Source of the DNA: Opitutia bacterium
GTDB taxonomy: Bacteria; Verrucomicrobiota; Verrucomicrobiia; Opitutales; Opitutaceae
Length of the DNA: 64,000 nt
Reading direction: 5' to 3'
NCBI GenBank assembly: GCA_016187945.1
Contig: JACPIT010000005.1
Span: forward strand, 1,426,001-1,490,000
Shown: positions 56,607-64,000 of the stretch, in pieces
Layout of the letters: each line of letters begins with the position of its first letter
Position numbering within the stretch: the stretch's first letter is position 1
Notes under the pieces: generated by a model
Seen by the model: the letters and a program-made list of their open reading frames with translations, nothing else
Told to the model about the DNA's origin: nothing
Databases searched by the model: none
Made by a program: the position numbers and the translations under genes

Positions 56607-58991
56607 ATGCGTTTCCTGCCGGCCCGGCTTCTCGGACTGCTGCTTCTGCTTCCGGGAAGTCTGGCGCTCGCGGAGAACCTGATTTCCGTCCGCACGGAGA
56701 TGCTGCCTGCGCTGCCGGACGGCGCGGACGGGCGCGGTGTGTTGTTCGCGGCGGAGCAACCGACGCTCCTTCGCGCCACCCAGGCATGGCGGCTCGAAGG
56801 CCGCCCCGCGCGCTGGACGGCGATTCCGGCTCCCGCGCCGTTTTCCGGCGTCGTCGGCGCGATCGAGCACGGCACGAATCCGTTTCTGATTTCAGGGGAT
56901 CGGGGGCAGCCGGGGGCGGTTGAAGTCCGCGCCTGGCGCACCGCACTCGCGCTGCCCCCCTTGCCCGAGCGGCTGACGAGCGTCGCGGGCGCCGTCGCGG
57001 GCGACGCGTTGCATGTCGCCGGGACCGACGCGGCGGGCGCGGCCCGCCTGTTCGTCCTCACTCCCGGCGCGCCCGATGCCGCGTGGCGGAGCGCCGCCGC
57101 GTGGCCATCCGCCGGCGAGGCCCGCGGCGCCGCGGCGCAGGAAGGCGCGTTTTTCCTCGTCGTGCGCGAGGTGGCGGTGGACGGGCTCTGGCGATGGTCG
57201 ACGAAGGATGGCTGGGCGCGCCAAGGCACATTGCCCGGCCAACTCGTCGACGGCACCCTGCGCGCCGTCGGTCAGGCGCACCTGCTCTTCGCCGTGCATC
57301 GCGCGGGCGGCGCGGATCGGCTGGCGACATTTCATCTCGTGACTCGCTCGTTCGCGTTTCAAGGGGCGGACCTGCCGGGCCGGATCGAGCGCGGCGTGGC
57401 GTGGCGCAACGGCCTGTTGCTCGAATCGCGCGATGCGATGGGCGCCGCGGCGTTCGTGGGCTGCGAGCTGGACGGCAGCAAGCAACTGCTCCGGCCGCTC
57501 GATTGGGTGGCGCTCTTCGCCTACCTCGGCGGCATCGCGGCCATCGGCTACTGGTGCTACGTGCGCGAGAAGAAGCAGTCGACCGCGTCGTTCTTCGTCG
57601 GCGGCCGCTCGATCCCGTTCTGGGCCGCCGGCATCAGCCTCTACGCGTCGAACTCGAGTTCGATCGGCTACATCGCGACGACCGCGAAAGCCTACACGAC
57701 CAACTGGCAGTATTTTCTCGGCAACATCGTCAACGTGTTCGCGCTCGTTTTCGTCGCGCTCTGCATCGTGCCGCTGCTGCGGCGGCTCGAGCTGATGTCG
57801 GTGTTCACCTATCTCGACAAACGTTTCCACCGCTCCGTCCGCATGGCGGCGAGCGGCATGTGCATCCTGATGCACCTCGGCGGACGGATGAGTGTGATCC
57901 TCTTCCTGCCTTCGCTCGCGATTTCGACGGTCACCGGGCTCGATGTGATCTGGAGCATCCTGATGATGGGCGTCGTCACGATCGCCTACACCGCGCTCGG
58001 CGGCATGAAGGCCGTCATCTGGACCGACGTCGCGCAGGTGATCGTGAAGTTCGGCGGCCTGTTCTTCGCGCTCGGTTTCATCCTCTGGTCGCTCAAGGGC
58101 GGCTCGCGCGAGTTCCTCGCGGTCGCGGCGGCCGACGACAAGATGCGCCTCGTCGATTGGAGCTTCGATCTCACGAAGGCGACGATCTGGTGCTTCGTGT
58201 TTCTGCAACTGATGGAAACGGTGCTCACGTTTCCGAAAGACCAGGTGCTGATGCAGCGGGTCTTCGCCACGAAATCGGTCAAGGAGGCGGGGCGCTCCGT
58301 GTGGATTTTCGCCGCGCTCGTGCTGCCTGGCAGTCTCATTCTCTACCTGATCGGCACGGGACTGTATGTTTACTACCACAGCTTTCCCGAGCGCATGAAT
58401 CCGCTGCTGCCGAACGACGCGACGCTGCCGCTCTTCATTGCGGCCGAGTTGCCCGCCGGCGTCACCGGGCTCGTGCTGGCGGGCCTGTTCTCCGCCGCGA
58501 TGGGCACGCTCTCGAGCATCCTCAACAGCGTGTCGACGCTGGTGTCGGTGGATTTCTACGAACGCCTCGCCGCGAAGCCCGATCCGAAGACGAGCATCCG
58601 CATCGCCGAGTGGGTGACCGTGCTCGCCGGCCTCATCGGCATCGGCCTCGCGATCCTGCTCTCGCGTTTCAACATCAGCTCGTTCCTCGACGTCGCGCTC
58701 GAGCTGGCCGGCCTGTTCGGTGGCGCGTTCGGCGGCGCCTACACGCTCGGCATGTTCACCCGTCGCGCGAACTGGCAGGGCGTGCTCATCGGCATGGGCT
58801 TCAGCTTCGTCGCGACCTTCGCGGTCTGGCTCGGGAAACTCGTGCATCCGTTCCTCTATCTCGCGATCTCGATCCTCTTCTCGATCGTGGTGGGCTACGT
58901 CGCGAGCCTGTTCTACCCGCCGCCCGCGCCCGAATCCCTCAAGGGCCTCACCATCCTGCGCGAACCGGACGATGCGCGCGCCACGAGCTGA
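56607..58991 (+). CDS. Sodium/solute symporter with an N-terminal periplasmic propeller-like domain
   Basis: A 794-residue fusion. A signal-like helix (residues 1-22) is followed by about 265 periplasmic residues with Kelch-like repeats (LPALPDGADGRGVLFAAEQP, ALPPLPERLTSVAGAVAGDALHVAGT read in parts, GLWRWSTKDGW), probably a beta-propeller. From about residue 298 the protein is an SSS-family transporter with around 13 helices (YWCYVREKKQSTASFFVGGRSIPFWAAG read in parts, GISLYASNSSSIGYIATT, YTALGGMKAVIWTDVAQVIV, GLFSAAMGTLSSILNSVSTL). The propeller may process or capture substrate before uptake. The gene follows the TonB receptor by 36 nt and overlaps the esterase gene by 20 nt. Confidence 0.92.
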   Translation: MRFLPARLLGLLLLLPGSLALAENLISVRTEMLPALPDGADGRGVLFAAEQPTLLRATQAWRLEGRPARWTAIPAPAPFSGVVGAIEHGTNPFLISGDRGQPGAVEVRAWRTALALPPLPERLTSVAGAVAGDALHVAGTDAAGAARLFVLTPGAPDAAWRSAAAWPSAGEARGAAAQEGAFFLVVREVAVDGLWRWSTKDGWARQGTLPGQLVDGTLRAVGQAHLLFAVHRAGGADRLATFHLVTRSFAFQGADLPGRIERGVAWRNGLLLESRDAMGAAAFVGCELDGSKQLLRPLDWVALFAYLGGIAAIGYWCYVREKKQSTASFFVGGRSIPFWAAGISLYASNSSSIGYIATTAKAYTTNWQYFLGNIVNVFALVFVALCIVPLLRRLELMSVFTYLDKRFHRSVRMAASGMCILMHLGGRMSVILFLPSLAISTVTGLDVIWSILMMGVVTIAYTALGGMKAVIWTDVAQVIVKFGGLFFALGFILWSLKGGSREFLAVAAADDKMRLVDWSFDLTKATIWCFVFLQLMETVLTFPKDQVLMQRVFATKSVKEAGRSVWIFAALVLPGSLILYLIGTGLYVYYHSFPERMNPLLPNDATLPLFIAAELPAGVTGLVLAGLFSAAMGTLSSILNSVSTLVSVDFYERLAAKPDPKTSIRIAEWVTVLAGLIGIGLAILLSRFNISSFLDVALELAGLFGGAFGGAYTLGMFTRRANWQGVLIGMGFSFVATFAVWLGKLVHPFLYLAISILFSIVVGYVASLFYPPPAPESLKGLTILREPDDARATS

Positions 58992-59928
58992 TTTTCTTCG
59001 GCGTCTCGCGACCGCGGTTGCGTTCGCCCTCGCCGCGCTCGCGCTGCGGGCCGACGAGACGCCGGGGCAGGGAACGCTCGTCGAGGAAAGCTGTGCGTCC
59101 GCCGCGCTCGGTCACGCGCTGGGATTTCTCGTCTATCTGCCGGCGGGCTACGACGCCGCGCCCGCGCGCACTTATCCGACGCTCTATCTCCTGCACGGTC
59201 GCGGCGATTCGATGCAGGCCTGGCGGCAAGCGAAGCCGCTCCTCGACGCGCTGATCGCCGACGGAAAAATCCCGCCGCTGATCGCGGTCATGCCCGACGC
59301 GCCTTCGAGCCGGCGCGCCGGCTATTACGTCGATTCGCAATTTGCCGGCACGGACCAACTGCCGGCGGGCGAGGCTGTCGAAACCGCGCTCACGCGCGAC
59401 CTCATCGCTCACGTCGATCGCACCTACCGCACCCGCGCGGAGCGCGACGGGCGCGCCGTCGCCGGCTACTCGATGGGCGGCTACGGCGCGGCGCGATTTG
59501 CGTTCGCGCATCCGGAGCTTTTTGCGTCCGCGATCGTGCTGAGCCCTGCGCTCTACGAACCGCTGCCACCGGTCGACTCGAGTGCGCGCACCTTCGGCGC
59601 CTTCGGACGTGGCGCGGCCCGCTTCGACGAGGCGATCTACCGCGATCTCGCCGCGCCGTGGCTCGACGTGAAAAATGACGAGCGTCTCCCGCTGCGCCTG
59701 TTCATCGCCGTCGGCGACGACGAGCCGATCCGCGACGCGACCGGTGAAAGCCTCACGACCGACGCCGTGCGTTTCCACCAACATTGTCGCCGGCACCCGC
59801 AGGTGGAAGCCCAGCTCCGCGTGCTCGACGGCGGGCACGACTGGAAAGTCTGGCGCGCCGGTCTCGCCGCCGGTTTCGAGTGGTGTTGGTCCGTCGCGCG
59901 GGTCCAGGCGAACGAAACGCAGCGATAG
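58972..59928 (+). CDS. Exported carbohydrate esterase, esterase D/feruloyl esterase type
   Basis: A 318-residue alpha/beta hydrolase with an N-terminal signal sequence (about residues 1-27, ending ALALRA). Family blocks are GFLVYLPAGYD, YPTLYLLHGRGDS, and the nucleophile Ser in AVAGYSMGGYGAARFA (about residue 167). The catalytic His is in DGGHDWKVWR (about 289), and an acid is likely in VGDDEPIRDA. It resembles the esterases that accompany xylanases and arabinofuranosidases and remove acetyl or feruloyl groups. The start lies 20 nt inside the symporter gene, so translation is coupled. It is the last gene of the LacI-controlled plus operon. Confidence 0.88.
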   Translation: MRAPRADFLRRLATAVAFALAALALRADETPGQGTLVEESCASAALGHALGFLVYLPAGYDAAPARTYPTLYLLHGRGDSMQAWRQAKPLLDALIADGKIPPLIAVMPDAPSSRRAGYYVDSQFAGTDQLPAGEAVETALTRDLIAHVDRTYRTRAERDGRAVAGYSMGGYGAARFAFAHPELFASAIVLSPALYEPLPPVDSSARTFGAFGRGAARFDEAIYRDLAAPWLDVKNDERLPLRLFIAVGDDEPIRDATGESLTTDAVRFHQHCRRHPQVEAQLRVLDGGHDWKVWRAGLAAGFEWCWSVARVQANETQR

Positions 59929-59956
59929 CGGTCGCGTTCTCGCCGCAACCTCCGGT

Positions 59957-62446
59957 TTACGGCTCGAACCGGAAGGTCGACGTTTGGGTCAGGCGCGCCG
60001 GGGACGTGTCCGTCGAAGTTACCGTGATCTGAACCGCGCCCGGTCTTCCCGTGGAGCGGAGGATCGCCAGCGCCCGGCCGCGAAACGTGGTCGTGTGCGA
60101 GTCCGTCAGCGAACCGACGGACGCCGGATCGCCGGTCCCGAACGCGCACAATTCCGCCTCGCCCGCGACTTCGATCGTGAGCGGCAGCGCGGCGTCCGGC
60201 ACGCGCGCGCCCGCAGCGTCGACCACGGAGATCGGCACGAAAATCAGCGCGGCGCGGTCCACGCGTCTGTGCGCCGGCTCGGGCTCGAGGCGCAGTTGCG
60301 CCGGCGCTCCGGTGGTGCGCAGCGATTTCGTGGCGAGCTCGCGTTGGCCGTCGAGCGCCGTCGCGGTGAGCGTGCCCGCGGACCACGGCACGGTGAAGCG
60401 CGCGGCGAGACCTTTCGCGGGATCGATGTCTTGTTCGCCGACGATCTTGCCGTCGAGTGCGAGGCGGACGCGCGGCGCGCGGCTGTAGACGGAAACTTGC
60501 AGCGGTTTTCCCTCCTGACCGGGCCAATTCCAGCTCGGCAACTCCGCCGGCCACCCCCACGAGCCGACTTTTTCTTTCTTCCCGGTCGGCACCGGCTCGT
60601 GCACGAGCAGCTCGATCGCGCTGCGCCGCCACACGACGTCACGATAAAGCGACTGCGGCTTCTTGTCGCCGATCACGTCGAGGTCGCCGCACCAGCTATT
60701 CCACACCGGCCACGGCTGATGCGCCGCGTCCTGTCCGTCGCCGACGATCGCGCTCGCGTCGACGTAGCCCGTGTGACCGATGCCGGACTCGCCGAGATAA
60801 TCCATCGCGCTCCAGACGAAATCGCCGATGACGAACGGCAGGCGCTCGACCGCGTTCCAGTTTTCCCAGGCCTCGTTCGGATACGACTCCGCGCCATACA
60901 TCACGCGACTCGGGTGCCGCAGGTGATCGCTCTCGTATTTCTGCCAGCGGTAGTTGTAGCCGCCGACGTCGAGGATGGAAAACGCCGCGTCGTTCAGCTC
61001 CCAGCGGTCGCCGACCGACGGATCTTCCCACAGCAAGTTGACCGACGCAGTCACGCCGCGGCGCGGATCCTCGCGATGCACCAGCTCCGCGAGTCGCCGG
61101 CCGATCGCGACGCCGGCCGGATTGAACCGCTCCGGAATCTCGTTGCCGATGCTCCAGAGGACGACCGACGGGTGGTTGAAATCGCGCGCGATCATCGTCG
61201 CGAGGTCGCGCTCGGCGTGCGTGTCGAAGTAGCGCTGGTAGCCGTTGCGCTTCTTCGGGAGCTGCCAGCTATCCGCGAACTCGTCGATGACGAGCATGCC
61301 TTCCTCGTCGCACGCTTCGAGAAACGCGATCGACGGCGGATTGTGCGCGGTGCGAATCGCGTTGAAGCCGTTCGCCTTCATCAAGCGCACGCGGCGACGC
61401 TCGGCGTCGGGAAACGCGCGCGCGCCGAGCAGGCCGTTGTCGTGATGAAGATTGCCTCCGCGCAGTTCGAGCGGCCGGCCGTTGAGGCGGAAACCGTGCT
61501 CCGCGTCGATCGCGACGGTGCGCACGCCGAAGCGCGTCGTCAGGTCGTCGATCGCGCGGCCATGCTCGCGGACGCGAAAATGCGCGCGGTAGAGCTGCGG
61601 TGTTTCCAGCGACCAGAGCTGCGCCTTGCTCAGCCACAACCAGGCGTTCGCCCACTCGGTGGCGGACGGGGCGAGCCGGAGCTGGCCGAGTTCGTGTCGC
61701 GTCGTCGTGCCGTCGGGCGCGGTCAATTCGAGTTCGAGGTCGGCATCGCGCGGGACGGCCCGTTCGTTGCACACCTGGACGCGCACGTGCACGCTGGCGC
61801 GGTCGTTCTGCGGATCGATCCAGATTGTGTCGACGCGCGCGCCCCACGTCGGAACGAACAGATCGTCGTGTCCGCGCAGCGTGACGCTGCGGTAGAGGCC
61901 CGAGCCGGAATACCAGCGGGAGTTGTTCTCGGGATTGGCGACGCGGATCGCGATCGTGTTCGGCTCGGGGCGCGGGCGGAGAAAACGGCCGATCTCCACG
62001 CGCGCGGGCACGTAGCCGTGCGGCTGAAAGGCCGCGTGCGTGCCGTTGACCCAGACATCGCACTCCTGCTGTGCGCCGTGGACGATCAACTCGAGTCCGC
62101 TGCCGGCCGGCCGCTCGGCATCGGTCAGCGTGCGTCGATACCAACCCACGCCGCCGCGCGCGTAGCCGACGTCGGAGCCGCTCGGGGCGTTGCGATCGTG
62201 CGGTCCGGCAACGCCGTCGGCGGCCGGCAAATCCTCGATGCTCCAGTCGTGCGGCAGATCCAGCGCGCGCCACGCCGAGTCGTCGAACTCGCGCGCTTCC
62301 GCGCCCGCGACGTCGCCGCGGTGGAAACGCCAGCCGAGGTCGAGCGCTTGTTCCGCAGCGATGGCACTGGCGGCGGAGAGCAAGAGCGAGGACGCGACGG
62401 CCAGGACAGGAAACGCGGGGAGGGGAGGCGTGCGGGGCGACAGCAT
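59957..62446 (-). CDS. Glycoside hydrolase family 2 (beta-galactosidase-like)
   Basis: An 829-residue exported enzyme (signal peptide about residues 1-31, ending ASAIAA). The sugar-binding domain has WRALDLPHDWSIEDLP and GVGWYRRTL, followed by an immunoglobulin-like domain. The catalytic barrel begins FRLNGRPLELRGGNLHHDNG, with the acid/base Glu in LWSIGNEIPERFN (about residue 433) and the likely nucleophile Glu in YGAESYPNEAW (about 518). Two further beta domains follow (GQEGKPLQVSVYS, VFVPISVVDAAG-like). Typical activities are beta-galactosidase or beta-glucuronidase. The ATG at 62446 starts the signal peptide; the longer track start is rejected. Confidence 0.93.
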   Translation of the reverse strand: MLSPRTPPLPAFPVLAVASSLLLSAASAIAAEQALDLGWRFHRGDVAGAEAREFDDSAWRALDLPHDWSIEDLPAADGVAGPHDRNAPSGSDVGYARGGVGWYRRTLTDAERPAGSGLELIVHGAQQECDVWVNGTHAAFQPHGYVPARVEIGRFLRPRPEPNTIAIRVANPENNSRWYSGSGLYRSVTLRGHDDLFVPTWGARVDTIWIDPQNDRASVHVRVQVCNERAVPRDADLELELTAPDGTTTRHELGQLRLAPSATEWANAWLWLSKAQLWSLETPQLYRAHFRVREHGRAIDDLTTRFGVRTVAIDAEHGFRLNGRPLELRGGNLHHDNGLLGARAFPDAERRRVRLMKANGFNAIRTAHNPPSIAFLEACDEEGMLVIDEFADSWQLPKKRNGYQRYFDTHAERDLATMIARDFNHPSVVLWSIGNEIPERFNPAGVAIGRRLAELVHREDPRRGVTASVNLLWEDPSVGDRWELNDAAFSILDVGGYNYRWQKYESDHLRHPSRVMYGAESYPNEAWENWNAVERLPFVIGDFVWSAMDYLGESGIGHTGYVDASAIVGDGQDAAHQPWPVWNSWCGDLDVIGDKKPQSLYRDVVWRRSAIELLVHEPVPTGKKEKVGSWGWPAELPSWNWPGQEGKPLQVSVYSRAPRVRLALDGKIVGEQDIDPAKGLAARFTVPWSAGTLTATALDGQRELATKSLRTTGAPAQLRLEPEPAHRRVDRAALIFVPISVVDAAGARVPDAALPLTIEVAGEAELCAFGTGDPASVGSLTDSHTTTFRGRALAILRSTGRPGAVQITVTSTDTSPARLTQTSTFRFEP

Positions 62447-62582
62447 GTGTGACGAGCGTGCGGAGTGGATCGGCGAAGACAATCCGCCGCTCGCGCGCAG
62501 CGAGTCATCGGACGCGCGAGCTTTCTGCGGCACGCGGCGAAATCGTGTCGCGCGGCGCGGCGAGATTGCTTCGATTGGTTGA

Positions 62583-64000
62583 ATGGATTCCCGCTCTGCG
62601 GTCGTTCGATTTTCGCCTCTCCGTTGCAGCTTCCGTGCGTGGTTCGGCACAGCGGCGCTCGCCTGCGCGTGCCTCGCGCCCGTCCCGGCGCGCGCGCTGT
62701 CGGTCGCGCACGTGACGACCAACGCGCGCGTCAACCCGCTCGGCATCGCGGCCGACGACGTTTCGTTTGCGTGGAGCGCGGCCGCCGAGGCGCGCGGCAC
62801 GGTCCAGCGCGCCTACCGCATCCGCGTCGGCGCGACGGAAGGCGGCGCCGAGGTGTGGGATTCCGGGCGTGTTGCGGCGGAGCGGCAGATCGACGTGGTG
62901 CTCCCGCGCTCGGTCCGGCTCGCCGCGGCGACGCGGTATTTCTGGCAGGTGAAAATCTGGGACGCGGCGGACCGCGAGAGCGACTGGAGTGCGCCTGCGT
63001 GGTTCGAGACGGCGCTGCTCTCGCCCGCCGACTGGACGGACGCGCGCTGGATCGCCGCTCCGCGCTCGAGCGCGGCGACGGAGGAGACGCCGCTCCCGCT
63101 GCTGCGCCGCGGATTCACGCTCGCAAAACCCGTGCAGAGCGCGCGGCTCTACGCTTCGGCGCGCGGCATCTATCAGCTCTCGCTCAACGGCCAGCGCGTG
63201 GGCGACCAGTTGCTCGCGCCCGGCTGGACCGACTACCCGCGCCGCACGCAGTTTCAAACCTACGACGTCACGCCGCTGTTGCGCCCCGACGAGAACGCGA
63301 TCGGCGCAATGCTCGCCGACGGCTGGTTCCGCGGCAAAGTCGGCCTGAACTGGAAAGCCGTTTACGGCGACACGCTCGCCGTCATCGCCAAGCTCCGCGT
63401 GACCTACGCCGACGGCACGAGCGAGGAATTCAACACCGATGCCGACTGGCGCGCCGCCGCCGGCCCATTCACCCGCGCGGACCTGCAAGACGGCGAGAGC
63501 TACGACGCGCGCGGCGAGCGCGCCGGGTGGGACCGGCCGGGTTTCGACGCTTCGACGTGGGCGCCGGTGACCGTGCTCTCCGACGGCGTCGGCGCCCTCG
63601 TGCCGCAGCCGGACGAACCGGTGCGCGCGACCGAGGTGCTGACCGCGCGCACGCGGAACACGCCCGCGCCTGGCGAATACGTCTACGATCTCGGCCAAAA
63701 CATGGTCGGTGTCGCGCGCGTGCGCCTCCGCGGCAAGGCCGGCCAGACCGTCCGGCTTCGTTATGCCGAGGAACTCTATCGCTCCGGCGAGCAGAGCGGC
63801 CGATTCTACACGGACAACTTCCGCACGGCGAAGGTGACGGACACCTACACGTTCGCGCGCGACGAGACGGTCGTCTATCAGCCGACGTTCACGCAGCACG
63901 GTTTCCGCTACGTCGAAATCACCGGGCTCGACACTCCGCCGGAAGCGGGCGACGTGCAGGGCATCGTGCTCGGTTCGGATTTGCCGAACACGGGAGACCT
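62583..64000 (+). CDS. Alpha-L-rhamnosidase, GH78, N-terminal part (runs off the window)
   Basis: The first 472 codons of a second GH78 enzyme; the gene continues past the right edge and so is absent from the ORF track. A signal sequence (about residues 1-38, ending VPARA) precedes the fibronectin-like domain (TNARVNPLGIAADDVSFAW, YFWQVKIWD). The Bac_rhamnosid_N domain follows (YQLSLNGQRVGDQLLAPGWTDY, AMLADGWFRGKVG), then the second beta domain (DLQDGESYDARGERAGWDRPGF read in parts, YVYDLGQNMVGVARV, FRYVEITGL). Unlike the GH78 at 36651 there is no discoidin-like insert. It diverges from the GH2 gene across 136 bp, in which no LacI operator was seen. Confidence 0.93.
   Translation, partial: MDSRSAVVRFSPLRCSFRAWFGTAALACACLAPVPARALSVAHVTTNARVNPLGIAADDVSFAWSAAAEARGTVQRAYRIRVGATEGGAEVWDSGRVAAERQIDVVLPRSVRLAAATRYFWQVKIWDAADRESDWSAPAWFETALLSPADWTDARWIAAPRSSAATEETPLPLLRRGFTLAKPVQSARLYASARGIYQLSLNGQRVGDQLLAPGWTDYPRRTQFQTYDVTPLLRPDENAIGAMLADGWFRGKVGLNWKAVYGDTLAVIAKLRVTYADGTSEEFNTDADWRAAAGPFTRADLQDGESYDARGERAGWDRPGFDASTWAPVTVLSDGVGALVPQPDEPVRATEVLTARTRNTPAPGEYVYDLGQNMVGVARVRLRGKAGQTVRLRYAEELYRSGEQSGRFYTDNFRTAKVTDTYTFARDETVVYQPTFTQHGFRYVEITGLDTPPEAGDVQGIVLGSDLPNTGD

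Noticed and set aside
57818-57829. ACAAACGTTTCC in the symporter gene as a LacI-type operator
   Set aside because: It encodes part of DKRFH, lacks the outer symmetry and is mid-gene.
1-64000. CRISPR array, insertion sequence, prophage or rRNA/tRNA genes
   Set aside because: None was found; the only repeats are REP-type palindromes, operators and the PAS duplication.

Overview
The window is GC-rich DNA with long antisense shadow ORFs, few clear Shine-Dalgarno sequences and many ATGA, GTGA or TGATG overlaps between neighbouring genes. Large TonB-dependent receptors sit beside glycoside hydrolases of families 3, 78, 106, 127 and 2. This suggests a free-living, polysaccharide-degrading Gram-negative bacterium, most like the Opitutaceae (Verrucomicrobiota). 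That placement is an inference from gene content and style, because no rRNA or tRNA gene was seen.

Layout. (1) 1-6314, minus: one tightly packed eight-gene block encoding a YceI-like lipocalin, a polyprenyl diphosphate synthase, an FtsX-type permease with its ATPase, a CcoN-like haem-copper subunit, a CcoO-like dihaem cytochrome, and an OmpR-type regulator with its kinase (cut by the window edge). (2) 6707-11038, plus: a coupled operon of TonB receptor, YfiR-like periplasmic protein, histidine kinase with a YfiN-like periplasmic sensor, and an Rcp1-type receiver. (3) 11090-17018, minus: two multi-PAS kinases flanking a second Rcp1-type receiver. (4) 17416-23947, minus: a glycerol-phosphate operon (AraM/EgsA-type glycerol-1-phosphate dehydrogenase, GlpT, HAD phosphatase, GlpD) preceded by a SorC-family regulator. 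(5) 24328-32010, plus: TonB receptor with terminator, a secreted protein, a propeller-like lipoprotein and a GH3 enzyme. (6) 32165-45601, plus: a rhamnoside-use locus (TonB receptor, TagC-like propeller, GH78, RhaT, GH106, AraA/FucI-like isomerase). (7) 45630-59928: a LacI-type regulon with four identical GCAAACGTTTGC operators. It covers a minus operon (barrel protein with sulfatase-modifying-factor-like domain, CitE-like lyase, class III CoA-transferase, TerC remnant), the LacI gene, a ribokinase-like kinase, a GH127 enzyme, a TonB receptor, a sodium/solute symporter with a periplasmic domain, and an esterase. (8) 59957-64000: a GH2 enzyme and the start of a second GH78.

How they work together. 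Blocks 5 to 8 read as polysaccharide-use loci for plant-type glycans rich in L-rhamnose and L-arabinose. Outer-membrane receptors take up oligosaccharides, secreted or periplasmic hydrolases trim them, and RhaT and the symporter bring in the products. Block 4 would feed both glycerol-phosphate enantiomers into dihydroxyacetone phosphate. Block 1 has the look of an undescribed membrane redox/isoprenoid system.

Sequence-level highlights are REP/REPIN-type palindromes beginning with GTAG. One has matching stem changes between its two copies, and one lies in frame inside the GH106 gene. No CRISPR array, insertion sequence, prophage or RNA gene was recognised.
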